DNA of 64,000 nucleotides from Durusdinium trenchii. Its lineage: Eukaryota > Sar > Dinophyceae > Suessiales > Symbiodiniaceae. The stretch lies in NCBI GenBank assembly GCA_963970005.1, contig CAXAMN010029027.1, forward strand, positions 1,052,803 through 1,116,802, given 5' to 3'. The translations under genes and the position numbers were made by a program. The notes under the pieces are model-generated. The model worked only from the letters and a program-made list of their open reading frames with translations, had not been told where the DNA came from and ran no database searches. How positions within the stretch are numbered: position 1 is the first letter of the stretch; the number at the start of each line of letters is the position of its first letter. Shown piece by piece: positions 45,960-57,018 of this stretch.

Positions 45960-46691
45960 GAGATCTATTCCTCGGCCATCTGGAAGTTCGATGCACTGAT
46001 TGCGACCATCAAGTGTCCCAACGAGGTGCGGAAGCTGGCGAAGGATTTTGAATCAGAAGCTGGGTTTCATAGCTATTCTCGTTGAATTTGAATGACACTG
46101 AATCTGGGATGATGATAGCTCTTTTCTGTATAAAGCCTTTTGTTTTCGTTGATTTTTTGGAATGACATGGAGCTTTGTCGCAGTTTGAGTCAGCAGAAAC
46201 TCCAGGCGAACATGACTCCAGCCTTGGCCCGAATCCGACGGTTCGGGATCAATGGCCAGCCCTTGGACACTTGTTCATCAGTGAGATGTCAGTGCGACAG
46301 TGGACGTCTTCCAAAAAATGGCAGAATCTCTGGAAGAATCTGGCCTTTTTCCCCCCACATGTGCTCTGAGCACCACGCAGAAACCAGAGGGCCTTCAGGA
46401 GTTCTCAGTGGCAAGCACCAGTAAAGCCAATCCAAACGTACCAGGCGATGGCTGAACCCAGTTTCTTGCAGGTTCCTCAGGCGATCTCAGGCGGGGTCAA
46501 CTATAAGGTCTAAGCCAGCCGAGAGATCGCCTCCTGATACGATGTCCGCCCATGTCTTGTCCCATGTCCGCCCATCGCGCGCGTTTGGTTGAGGACAATT
46601 CACTGATGTGGTTCCGGCGAATGGAGACAGCTTTTGGTGTGGAAGACATTGATCGCTTACTGGCGAACGCATCGAAGTCCTACAACAGCAG
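45960..46691 (+). CDS. Two unrecognised exons
   Basis: Exon at 45960 starts after GTCCAG, reads EIYSSAIWKFDALIATIKCP then NEVRKLAKDFESEAG, and reaches a stop at 46083. The exon at about 46570-46691 reads RLVEDNSLMWFRRMETAFGV then DIDRLLANASKSYNS and ends before GTGGGC. A weaker frame near 46190-46300 (TPGEHDSSLGPNPTVRDQW) lies between. All are plus strand, probably part of the gene that starts near 44241. Confidence 0.4.
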
Positions 46692-49600
46692 GTGGGCGTT
46701 TCCAGCGCCAAGCAATTCATTCATGGCCCCTTTCCGGGGCCCTTCCAAGGTCTAGATCTGCAGATGTGAGCAGATCTGCCTGCCACAAATTCACCAAGAA
46801 TTCACACAGAATTCACACAGAACTCACCAAGAACTCGCACAGAATGGATCTTCCCCCCAACTGAGAGGTTTGCAGGTCTTCCTTCATCCACCTCGGAAGC
46901 TTTGCACTGACTCGCTCTCGCTTCCTCGTCGGCTCCCAGGCGGGCGGTCTTCTTGCTGCCGGTGAGGCGCACGAAGAATGGCCGAACTCGACAGCTGGGG
47001 CTCACCCTTCAGGAGCTCTCTGCGAGAAACACCAGTGGAGCAGAGGTCTGAGGATGGCGGTCTGCAGGGTTGAGATCTTTGTTCATAGACGTTGATTTAG
47101 TCCGAAGCACGTGTCATTTAGAAGATCCAGGATCAAGGTCAGACTGAGAATAGGACTGTTCACCTGAAGTTCCAAATAAAGACATTGGCTGGTCGAGAAA
47201 TTGGATAGAAATTGGAGAATCATCACCTTCCAGACTTCAGAGATCTTTGACAATCAGTGTCCCACTGTTGCAGATGATAAGAGTCCGACTGTGAATGTGC
47301 TTGTTCAGGAGCTTGGGCCCTGTCGCTTGGAACTGCCCTTCCTGACTGGGCCACATGGAGAGCCTGCAGAGGCTTGATTCAATAAAACTGTTAGGCTGCC
47401 AGCCTGACACAACATACTCTGACTAACAGACTGCCCATTCATTGCCAATCAAGATGTCACAATGCCGATTTCACCCAAGTAAGAATGAGCTCCACATGCT
47501 AATTTCATGTCCACATGCAGACTAGAGCGCCAAGAGCCCAGCCACCTGGACTGTTGCCTTTGTCAGACGTCGGAGCCGTTTGGTTGGGGCCCTTTGGCGT
47601 GACGCGGGTTTCGACGACGCGTCCCACGACCTTGCTTGAGGAGAGTGTCCCCAGCATTGGCAATTTGGCCGAGAAGAAGTTCCCTTGCAAGAGTCATGAG
47701 ATCGAGGCCGGGGACTTCCGACGAGCCTGGCTCGAGAGCCGACGGCTCTTGTATGGGTGGAGTTGCTGTGCATTCACAAAAGTCCACCAGTCGAGTCCAC
47801 GAGTGTATTCAAAAAACACGGGTTGCATTGTTCGCAACTCTACGCAAACCAATCTGTAGCTCTGTATCCTTTGCATTTTTCGTGATTTTTACAACTATAC
47901 TCACCAATTGGCAAGTGACTCCATTCGGTGTGCGCCCGAAGGCAGCACAATGAGTGGTCACGAGTGACTCCATTCGGTCGTGACCAGATCCTGAGGCAGC
48001 CCATCGGCAGATGAAAGCAGTGATGGATCAAGTTTTGATGGCTGGTCGGCAATCTGGGCACTGTGCCTCGTTTGGCAATCCGTGACCACAAGATATTGCT
48101 GGAAAGTCAAAGCATTCGTGCAGCGTTGATGAAATAGCCCATCGGAGCTCAACTGTTCAACTTTTGGGGTCTTTAGTGAACAACAAATGCATCCTAGCAG
48201 ACGTGCTGAGGAAGGCAAGATCTGAACTTTCCTGAGCTTGGTAAGCTTTGTGTCTCACACTCCGTGCCTGTGCATGTTTGAAAATACGGATTCATGATGC
48301 CTCTAGACAAGTATTTCGCTTCACGAACCAGGATTTGATGGTTGAAGCCAACTCCACGGGTTTGTTCTTGAGGTGTCTCAGATTGGCGAACCACCTTCCC
48401 TGCGCGTGGTAGCGGTGGACCAGGTGGGACCTCAGGGCGAGATTCTTGGATGGAATTTGTTTGATCGAGAAGAACACAACCCCCTAAGTTCCTAAGTCTA
48501 CATTGAAGCTAATTAAAAGATAGTTGATGAAGATAGTTGATTCTAGCTGCTGCCTACGGGTCTGACTTTTCAGTTCTTTGTTTTTTTTCCCTCTGGTGAT
48601 TTCAAACCAGCGGCAATTAAGAATTGACGCTTGGCCAGACTGGGCTCAAGCTTGCAGAGAATTTGCATTTTTTGGGGGGGGTTGGGGGGGAGATTGTGTA
48701 TATATACGTAGAAACACGACATATTTGTGTGTGTGCCTAAGGACTATGTTTGGGGCGTTGACCCCAATCAGAGTCAGACCTACTCGCCCTACACCAGTGA
48801 AAGCAAGCCGCAGCGCTTTCGGAAAGTGGGAATCCTGTGGCCTGGTAGAAGGACCAGGGGAAACCGCAGGTCAGATGCAGGTCATGGAAGGATCTCTTGG
48901 GAGAGCATGACAGGCAGTGGGCTTGATGTGTCCACTGTGTTTTGACTGTTTGTGAATCAATGCCATAACTAACTATATTCAGACAAGTGCATATATCTAT
49001 ATATATCTAAATAAGGAGGTCACCTTCGGAGCGGAGCAGGTCACCCAACACCCGACCCTGGCAGCATCATGCACAGACCACTGAGCAGTGGTCCCGCGAG
49101 CAAGCTCTGTCAACGAAGCCATTTTCTATGGCCGACCTGCATGCCGTTGTCTATATGAGACCTGCATTTCAGAAGACCAAGGTCATACCGCAGGGACTTT
49201 GTGACTCCGACCTTGAAGGAGAGGTTGAGGGTCTTGCGATCACCTGCCCCCAAGCCAGCTCGAAAAATGGCTGATTGGAACATGTATAGGGTGTGTGTGC
49301 GGGCATCCGGAAGGGCCGAAGTGATGTTTGCAGCCACTCTCCACTTTGTTTGGCATGGGGGGGTGTGAGATTTCTTGCAACAGGCGCATGTTCGGAGTAG
49401 ACAGGGGTGGGAACATTGAAGAGGAGGCACTTGTAGCACTCCCATAGTCCCTAGATGCCCTGGTTGGCTGTTTTCTAGGACCAGATGCCCTGCTCTGTGT
49501 ATCGTTGGCAGCTACGGCTGAGAGCCCAGAACACGCGAGAGCGGGCAGTGTCCTACACAGCCTCAGATGATGCTGGCCACGAATTGGTGCTTGCTGCTTG

Positions 49601-49779
49601 ATCATTGTTCCCTTGATGGTCAAGGTGTCCCATGTCCTGCCCGTGGTTAGGATACCAGCAGATCTAAAGAACCTGGTGGTTTTAGTCCTGCTATATACCG
49701 TGAGCGGTTGATTTGGCCTAGCCGCCTCACCTTGCCTCACCTCGCCCCTCTCCGAACGACTCACTTGTTTTCAGCCCAG
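46692..49779. other. Mostly intron-like; several doubtful frames
   Basis: ACAGAATTCACACAGAA-type short direct repeats lie at 46795-46850. A plus frame near 46880-46990 reads IHLGSFALTRSRFLVGSQAG. A plus frame at 47515-47760 reads LLEESVPSIGNLAEKKFPC, but the minus strand is also open. A minus frame at 48292-48477 reads HAQGRWFANLRHLKNKPVEL and might be a transposon scrap. None has supporting splice pairs. A G-rich run is at 48673-48690 and AT tracts at 48975-49005. Confidence 0.35.
47955..47986. repeat. Perfect 9-bp-stem hairpin plus direct repeat
   Basis: TGGTCACGA (47955) and TCGTGACCA (ending 47986) are perfect complements around a 14-base loop. The loop sequence GTGACTCCATTCGG also occurs at 47918, so an arm-loop unit seems to have been duplicated nearby. 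Confidence 0.7.
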
Positions 49780-51473
49780 GAAGTGAATGGATGTTGGTCC
49801 ATGATGGAGCACGCGCTGAACTTCCAGGTTTCGCAGGTGCCTGTGGAATCTCAGAGCTGTATGAAGGACCCTGAGGACAACGTGCCTCGGAGAAGGTCAG
49901 AAGAGGCGGAGAACTGATGGACATGAAGGGGGCGGGTTTTCATCTCCGCCCTGGCGATGGAATCACAGCTAGTCACAGCTCTAGCTCAAGACGTTGGGAT
50001 TTTCGTGGATCTCATGTGTGGCAAGCCCAGTCATGTGGCCCAGCCATGAGGTGGCTGCAGGGTGGTTATATACGGATCAATTCAACAAGCACTTCCATGT
50101 CCTGTCCCGAGGCCTTTTTCTTCGATCCTTGCTGCAATCTTCAGCGACTTCGACAGCAGTGCTGTGCCAAGAGTGTCCACACCATCGAGCAGCCCGTCCT
50201 GGCCTCTGTGAAGCCCGAGGCCACTTGGCGCTCATAGTCTCCAAGGAGATGTGAAATCCACAGGAGTTCGGTTCAACATCAGACCAGGTATCAGACCAAC
50301 GATGTTGGAATCAGAAGAGGCATCGTTAAACAACAACTCCTGGTCACCTATGCCTAACACTTGAACCGAACCGTGGGACACATCTTCACCCTGCTCCCCG
50401 CCGAGTCGTTGGCGCGTTGCCGGCGAGACGCGCATGGGAGCTACGTGAAGACGGCCATCCAGGCAGCGCTCGCCTGGCAGCGGCGCTTGGTGGAACCCAG
50501 TGGGACGCAGATCAGCTGGAAGCAACTGGCCCTGCAGGAGACATGACGCAGCACGGAGAATCCAAAAAAGATGAGTGTTGGTTGTTCGAGTTTTTTCGTG
50601 GAGCGCGGGGGTGAGTGAACGTGATGCATTTGACGAGATGCACCTTCTGACTGGACTTTCGACTCTCAGCCATTTTGTTTGTAGGCTTCTGTGTTCTTGT
50701 GCCCCTTCAGGCCTGGGGGGATTGAATGTTTGGTAGGCCCTTGATTCATAAACCATCTAACCCCCCCCCATGTGAATTTGACATCCCGTTCATCTATAGG
50801 AGCTTGATGAGTCACGCAGCCAAGTCCTGTCCTTTCCCAAGACCTCCAACGCCGCGACCCGTTTCCACCGGTCCAACGGCCTGCGGTGGTGAACCCGCCG
50901 CCTTTCCCGACCCGCATGACCCGCAGGAGCAAGCCAACGCCGCCATGTGGCGCTCCATCGAGCAGTGTCACGTGGACGTCATGGGCCGCTTCGACCGCGA
51001 GCTGGGCCAGCGCCTTGGGCCGCGGTGAGGGGCGGAGGGGAGGTCGAAAGGGCGTGGCGCGGCTGGCGCGCGCGCGTGTGTTTGGCAAAGAAAACGACGA
51101 GGACAGCAGTAGAGTAGACAAGAGCCAGGTGAAAGAAAGTCAACAGACAAGTGTTTTCATTCTTGGTGTTTGGGTGGTGCCAAAGTTGGGGTTTACCGGA
51201 ATTAAATTAGGAGGAAAGCTGGTTGTCAGGAAGTGCTGCTCCACTTCTCTTTCTTGGTGCTGGTGCGGCCAGACAGTAGGCGGTGGAAATAGTCTCATCC
51301 TGTGTTCTTGGAAGAGTGGTGTAGGAGTTCAATGTGTCAATCGGATCAACTAATCTTTGTCATGATTTTGTTCCTCCTTGCCTCTGTGATTCCAGAAGTA
51401 CGGCCAGGATCATTCAAATTGGGAACTTGCGCCAGTCTGTTGTGGCTTCTCAGCACAGAAGGCGGCCACTCAG
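49780..51473 (+). CDS. Exons of a Cys-containing protein upstream of petA
   Basis: Exon 49780-49827 (AG|G start, CAG|GTTTCG end, phase 0) reads EVNGCWSMMEHALNFQ. A piece near 50120-50215 reads LRQQCCAKSVHTIEQPVLAS. A frame at 50365-50546 reads LPAESLARCRRDAHGSYVKT and ends in TGA. Exon 50825-51024 is Pro-rich, then QANAAMWRSIEQCHVDVMGR, ending before GTGAGG. Exon 51396-51473 (phase 0 to phase 0) reads KYGQDHSNWELAPVCCGFSA and ends CAG|GTATGT. They may be later exons of the secreted-protein gene starting near 44241. No domain is recognised. Confidence 0.45.
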
Positions 51474-52165
51474 GTATGTGGGCTTGCCTTGCTTGGTGGA
51501 TTCCGACTGCTTCACCCGATGCCGAAAGCCTGTCTTGGAGAGTTTGAAGGCCGGACGAGTCTGACTGCGAGATGATGCAAAAGCAGATGTTCCCACAGAG
51601 AAGGTGAAGCGATGTGATCTTTCATCGTTTTACGGTAAAAGGCAGGGAAGATGAAGATGAACATGTAAACTGTAACATGGGCCTTATAATGGAAGACTAG
51701 CTTTCGAACACAAACCAGTGTTTCTTTTTTCTCAGGTTCCATGTGAATCTTTCAGGGCGCACTTAAACTATGTTTTGCTTGATGGCAGTTGCATGCTGCC
51801 TGACCTTCCGTGCTGAGGTCAAGGTGGCTTTGAAGCAAGGTAGCCGCTCCAAACCCTTGGTCTTGGGCCGTTGCACCGTGCCATCTGACAGTCACTTGTC
51901 GCATTGTGACCACTGTCCTTTGAGGCAGAAAGGAAAGGGACACTTTGCGTTTAAACGTGTAGTAAGTAGTGTGCGTGTGTGTTCATCCTCTTGCCTATAT
52001 ATGTGGGGTGAAGTGCACCCACTTGCACAGTTGCACTTGCACACGGAGTATATATCTGCACTTTGGAACCACTTTTGACTTTGATCGATCTGTGATTTCT
52101 TCAGCTTCAAGCCACCACAGCACCCCCTCGCATCAGCGCCCCAGCCCTCTCTTCACTTCTTCCAT
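51474..52165. other. Intergenic or intron DNA before petA
   Basis: A plus frame near 51808-51940 (AEVKVALKQGSRSKPLVLG) may be one more exon of the upstream gene. The rest, including the 5' flank of petA, shows no supported feature. A pyrimidine-AG site at 52098-52104 (TTTCTTCAG) lies about 60 bases before the petA Met and could accept a spliced leader. Confidence 0.35.
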
Positions 52166-54792
52166 ATGGCGCTCGTGGGCTCCGCCTTCACAGTGCTTGG
52201 CCCCTCCGTGGTGGCTCCTGCCGCTGCACCCGCGGCAGCGCCCTCGGCGGCGCTCCCACGCCAGGCGGGTCACGCGGGCAGCGTGACTGCTCTGGCCACC
52301 GGTGCCTTGGCTGCGGCCGCGGCTGTGCGCCGGAGCCACCGCCGCGAGCGCCGCTCCCAGGGCATGAATGTGGCAGCTTGGGAGCACTGGAGGGGAAGGG
52401 GGTGAGGTCGTTTGAAGGACTTCAGTCGTTGAAGGATGTTCCCTTCTCCTGAAGAAGTCCCGAACTTCGGACTTAAGGTCCAGAACTTCGGAGAGTCCTA
52501 CTACCGTGACCACTTGGTGGCGTGCCGCGCGCAGCTGAATGGTGTGGATGCCCCAACCCCCGAGGAGACGGACCAGCACATGGAGGGAATCCAGGCCAGG
52601 GCCTTAAAGCTTTAAGCCTGAAAATGCTTCCGGAGAACTGTTGCTGCTTGTGCTTCGTGCTAGTGATGAGGGTTGCAACTAACTTGGAGCTGGTTTGAGC
52701 AGCTGGATGAGCTGGTGGGTGATGCTGTACCAAGGCCTTTGCCAAGCAGGCTTTGGCGGGCGCCTCTGCAGCGATGCTTTTCACCAGCTCCATGGAAGCT
52801 GCAGTGGCTTACCCCATCTTCGCCCAGCAGAACTATGCCAACCCTCGTGAGTACACGGGCAAGATTGTGTGTGCCAACTGCCATTTGGCCAGCAAGACGA
52901 TCGATGTGAAGCTTCCCCAGGCAGTACTCCCAGACACCATCTTCAAGATGGAGATCGAAGTGCCTGCCAAGTATGCCAAGCGCCGGCAGCCCTTGGCCGA
53001 TGGCTCCAAGGGTCCGATGAACATCGGTGCCATCGCCGTGATGCCTGAGGGCTGGAAGCTGGCCCCTAAGGACCGCCTCCCTAAGCCTTTGAAGAAGGAG
53101 ATGAAGGGCCTGTCATGGGCTCCCTACAGCAAGGAGTATCCCAACATTGTGGTGGCTGGACCTGTGCCTGGTGAGACCTACGAGAAGATGGTGCTCCCAG
53201 TCTTGTCCCCGGATCCCAACACTGATGACAAGCACCTTGGTCCATTGGTTGTTTGGATGGCATCGAAGCAACAAGAATATACACTCCCGAAAACTAACAT
53301 AGACCCTGACAATGGCCCCCTGGAAGAGTGTTTTTCTCTACCAACCGTGGTTTTCAGGGTCCATGTTAGTCTTCCAGGGCGTATAGGCTTGAAGAAACAG
53401 TGCCGCGCCACAAATGCAATCATTCACTCATGCACCCGGCATACGGTCAGTCTGACTTGCAAGGATCCTCTTCGGCAAGGGCATCTTCTATTTCGGCGGC
53501 AACCGTGGACGTGGCCAGGTCTACCCTGAAGGCAACCAGAGCAACAACAACCAGTTCATGGCTGCAGCCACCGGCACTATCTCTGCCATCGATGGCCTGA
53601 AGGTGGGCTTGGGTGGACTGTGCAGTCTAGCTGGGCACTCAAGCTAAGGACTTGAGATGAAGGGCTTGAGTTCAACTGTAGGTGTATAAGCGCATTCATG
53701 CTTCGGACCGTGAATTCTCCAAATGCCAAGGAGAATTCAGCACAAGTGTTGAGGGGCCCGGTGTGTTTGAGAATTCGCGACGACTCCAAGGCTCCAAGAC
53801 TCCAAAGGTCCCTGAAAAACGCACCACTTGGACTCCCGATCTGGACTCCTTGGACCTTCTGCAGGTGAGTATCACCACACCCAGTGGCGAGGTGAAGACC
53901 CAGGAATGCTTGGTCGGTCCCTACCTCGGTCGCCGATGTGCGTGGCGCGTCGCCGGCGCGGTTTTGGTTGCCTCGGGTCACAGCGGTCGTGGGAGATCGA
54001 GGTTGAGAGACCTGATGGGACACGAACTCGAGGTACAATATGGGATATATATATACATACTTATAAGTATATAGTGTGTAGTATAGTATGTATATATATA
54101 TAATATTTATACATATTTTGTAATTCTTCTTTCTCCCCCTGGTCGAGGGCCTCAGCCGCCGTATACCACCATGGTTTTGCGTATTCATCCCCGAAGGTCC
54201 TAAGACGATGAAACGGACGGTTTCGCTTCACACTGGGACGATGGCTGGGCAATGAATTGGCTTAAGGGAAATCTGGAGGAAACCTTTGTTTTCACTGCCA
54301 AAAATTACAGCTTACCTGTAGGTGTTCATAGATGTTCCCTTAAACCATCTTAAAATATCTGAAAACCAATTCTGGGAGAGCCGTAGACCAGCTGGTCGCA
54401 TGTGTGCAGATGTGTGCAGTTCAGCGGACCCGCTAGATGTGTGCAGCTCAGGTGCTGACATTGTGGTGCAGGTGGGCGATGAGGTGACCAAGGACGAGCC
54501 CCTCACCACCAATCCCAATGTGGGAGGCTTCGGGCAGGAGGAGAAGGAGTGCGTCCTGCAGGACTTCCAGAGGTTGAAAAAAACGACCTGGTCAAATGAG
54601 GTCGAGAGAGGTGTTTTTATGCACACGAATTCTCTTTAACGGGTTTGTTGATTTTTGGACCCAGCTTCTTCTCAGGACATGAACCGGGTCTATGCTTACT
54701 GCGCGTTCGCCTTCTCCTGCTTCATTGCCCAGCTCAGCTTCGTCTTGAAGAAGAAGCAGTTCGAGAAGGTTCAGTTGGCAGAGGGCTTCTGA
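52166..54792 (+). CDS. petA: Cytochrome f, nuclear-encoded plastid precursor
   Basis: Apocytochrome f carries electrons from the Rieske protein to plastocyanin or cytochrome c6 in the thylakoid b6f complex. Exon model: 52166-52381 (Ala-rich presequence, then RRSHRRERR), 52478-52600, 52735-53231, 53464-53602, 53984-54032, 54452-54561 and 54676-54792 (TGA). The sequence [19 protein letters not shown] is a lumen-targeting signal; cleavage would expose the Tyr of YPIFAQQ at 52810, whose amino group is the usual axial haem ligand. CANCH at 52870-52884 is the haem site. [28 protein letters not shown] and the C-terminal membrane helix followed by [10 protein letters not shown] are family hallmarks. 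The mature protein is 278 residues, close to the usual 285. Two introns are GC-AG (52601-52734, 53232-53463) and two appear GA-AG (52382-52477, 54562-54675). The first two exon joints are less certain than the rest. Confidence 0.95.
53277..53386 (+). mobile_element. Foldback element in a petA intron, family FB1-like
   Basis: Left arm ATATACACTCCCGAAAACTA (continuing ACATAGACCCTGA) pairs with a right arm whose reverse complement is CTATACGCCCTGGAAGACTA (continuing ACATGGACCCTGA). The interior GACAATGGCCCCCTGGAA and TTCTCTACCAACC align with the interiors of the FB1 copies at 38619 and 61512, although the arms differ. It lies wholly inside the GC-AG intron 53232-53463. Confidence 0.8.
53865..53928 (+). 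CDS. petA: Possible alternative petA exon
   Basis: After CTGCAG the frame reads [20 protein letters not shown] and reaches a GT donor at 53929. It enters in phase 0 and leaves in phase 1, exactly like the exon at 53984-54032, which reads [14 protein letters not shown]. Both match the same beta-strand segment of cytochrome f. Using this exon would give a mature protein of 283 residues. It could be a mutually exclusive exon, a relic of exon duplication, or a chance frame. The downstream exon joins more naturally to GADIVVQVG. Confidence 0.4.
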
Positions 54793-55093
54793 GCTGGAGT
54801 CTTCAGTGGCCACTTGTGTGGCGCATGCTTTTTGATCCGCTCGTCATCTAGCCTGGCCTTCATGTGGCCAGGACCCATGGCCCCAAATTTCTTCATACGA
54901 ACTGCGCCGTGGTAGCGGCCAGCAAAGGCCGAAAAAGGATCTGAGCGGCCGTGAAGAAGTCCATCCACTTGCTCACAACGTTTAAAGAATACCTATCCGA
55001 AGCACAGCTGCGAATCATGGATAATTATAGCGCAGCCTATCCGATATTCTTCATTGTTCTTCCCTTTTCTCGCTGTCGCCTCTCCCCTCTCAG
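54793..55093. other. petA 3' flank
   Basis: No gene seen. The minus strand has a short frame at 54771-54968 that I regard as chance. No AATAAA-like signal stands out, which is normal for dinoflagellates. Confidence 0.4.
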
Positions 55094-55572
55094 GTCGTCA
55101 TGTCTACTTGGTGCGTTGCCTCTCCCGGCGTGTGGGGAAGGAAGTGGTCGAGCTCCTGGCTGCCGAGCTCAACGTCGATGTGCGCAACCGCAGCGAAGCC
55201 AATGTCCTGACCGCACTCACGGACCCGAGTTCGGCACGGGGGCGGAGGGGTGGGCACCTGGAACGCGGGTTCCGCGGGGTGCGCGGGGTGCGGAACGCGG
55301 GGGGTGTGTGGTAACGTTGGGCACCTGGAACATGTTTGGCATGTTACAGGGGATTCACGTTGGGGTCACTGGAAGAAAGATGTGTTCAGATACATTCTAG
55401 AAGTCTATCAGTTTGTTGGTTTGTTTTAACTCAAGTCAGAGCGTGTCATGTGTTGGGAATGGACGGGTCGACAGAACGATGATTTGAGAAATAGAAAAGG
55501 CCCCGACCATTTTTCAGGAACGACACCGTGGGTCGCAAGTCATGGAACAAGGTCAACCGCGCTCCGCTCTGC
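55094..55572 (+). CDS. Two unrecognised exons after petA
   Basis: Exon 55094-about 55245 (starts after CTCTCAG) reads HVYLVRCLSRRVGKEVVELL then AAELNVDVRNRSEANVLTAL, helical and well formed. The piece from 55518 (after TTTTCAG) reads NDTVGRKSWNKVNRAPLC; beyond that the frame is ambiguous. They may begin the large Cys-rich gene that follows. Confidence 0.45.
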
Positions 55573-55955
55573 GTTTCGTGGGGCCATTCCGCTCTTCGTT
55601 CGGATGCCGCGGAGCCAGGACACGCCTTCCACCTTTGTGTGTGTTGGGCCCTATGCTACACCAGGGGTGCAGGCCGGACAGTTTTGTCAAGCATCCCTGC
55701 AAGTAGAAACCTCGTGCATCCTGGATTCCTATAGATCATCACTAATTATTCGCCACTGGTGCTTGTTCACTTGGCAGTCACGAAGCACTTTCTAGGCACG
55801 GCGGGCTTGGGGCTAATCCTCTCTGTTACATGTTGGGCATCTTCATGCTTATGTGAATTGCAAGTTCGCCCAACAAAGACATCCAGCATCATCCCTCTGC
55901 ATTATGGTGTGAAGTTGGGCAGCATCCTGAGTCTAAGAGACATGTCTCCTGGAAG

Positions 55956-56300
55956 GTGACGCGGGAGCAGTGCTTAAGCAGGGAAGGTTGCAACTGGCAT
56001 CACGAGATCAGGACTGCCGGTGAGAGATGTGGGCCCTCCAACTGCTACAGGCTGACAGGGAGTCTCCTCTACTGACCCGGAGAGGTGGCAGGAAGATGTT
56101 CAAGGTACTTCCCATGGGCCCCCCTCAGTCCGGATGTGCGACAGCTGCCAGGAACAGAGGTGACTGTATTGCTGACCAGTTCCAGAACAACATGTGCCTT
56201 GCCATGCCGAAGGGGGAGGTTTTAGGTTGGACAATGTGGTGGAAGGCAGGTCAGGTCTTGGCTTTGGTGCAGAACTAGATGGGGTCAACAGCTGCCCCAC
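55956..56300 (+). CDS. Cys-rich extracellular-type exons
   Basis: Exon 55956-56050 reads VTREQCLSREGCNWHHEIRT then GERCGPSNCY and ends at a GC donor. The next pieces near 56128-56215 contain MCDSCQEQR in one frame and FQNNMCLAMPKGEV in another. The Cys spacing is typical of disulphide-bonded repeats in secreted proteins. Exact joins are unclear. Confidence 0.5.
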
Positions 56301-56935
56301 CTACCTATGTCTTGGAAACAGGTACTGTTTGGGTTCCATATCAGCGCGGAGTGGGGCTCTTCTTCCTTCGCTGATTTGGGTCAGTTTTGCTGCCTGAGTT
56401 GGCGGATGGCGGGTGGGTGGTATGCCACTGCCGTTTCTCCAACTGCCAGCACGTCCAGGTTCTGCGGCTGTGTGGAAGGGATGTGCCCGCAGCTTGGTAT
56501 GCAACCCCGAAGAAGGTTTTCTTCTGGGAAGGTCCTGGGCCTTGAGCATGATTGCTAGCTGCCAAACTCTTGGACTGTGCTAGGCCTTGTGAGAGGCATG
56601 CAGATGTTTGGCACATCCGTATTCTTCTCATGCTCCTCACGTCCGAGGCAGCAAAGCCGACGTGCTGGGTGCATCACAGGGGCCGTTTACACCGATTATT
56701 GCGCTGATGCTCGTGAGATGTTGAGACCCTTAGAGTTGGCAGCTGGGTTGGATTTATTGGCGGCCTCGAGCAGCGACTGGTGTGAACTTAAACTACCAAC
56801 ACTCTTGTTTGTACCTTGCAGAAACTTGCCAGAAGGGGCTTGCCTTGTTGCATGAAGTTTTGTACTTGTCAACTTGTACCCTCCCCTTACAATTTAAGGA
56901 ATTGCCCAGACCAGCATGAGGAAAACATTGACACT

Positions 56936-57018
56936 TACCAACAGAGGTTGAAGAAGCCTATAGGCTATTCCATAGGTAGCCTGGTAGGGTCCTAAAGGTC
57001 ACTTAACCTCTGTTGGTA
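56936..57018. mobile_element. Foldback element, family FB2
   Basis: TACCAACAGAGGTTGAAG (56936-56953) pairs with CTTAACCTCTGTTGGTA (57002-57018), with one extra base in the left arm. The body CCTATAGGCTATTCCATAGG recurs at 40108, identifying a dispersed family. Confidence 0.8.

Noticed and set aside
49240-49764. A 174-codon minus-strand ORF rich in Ser, Arg and Pro
   Set aside because: No domain, no splice partners, and composition like non-coding DNA.
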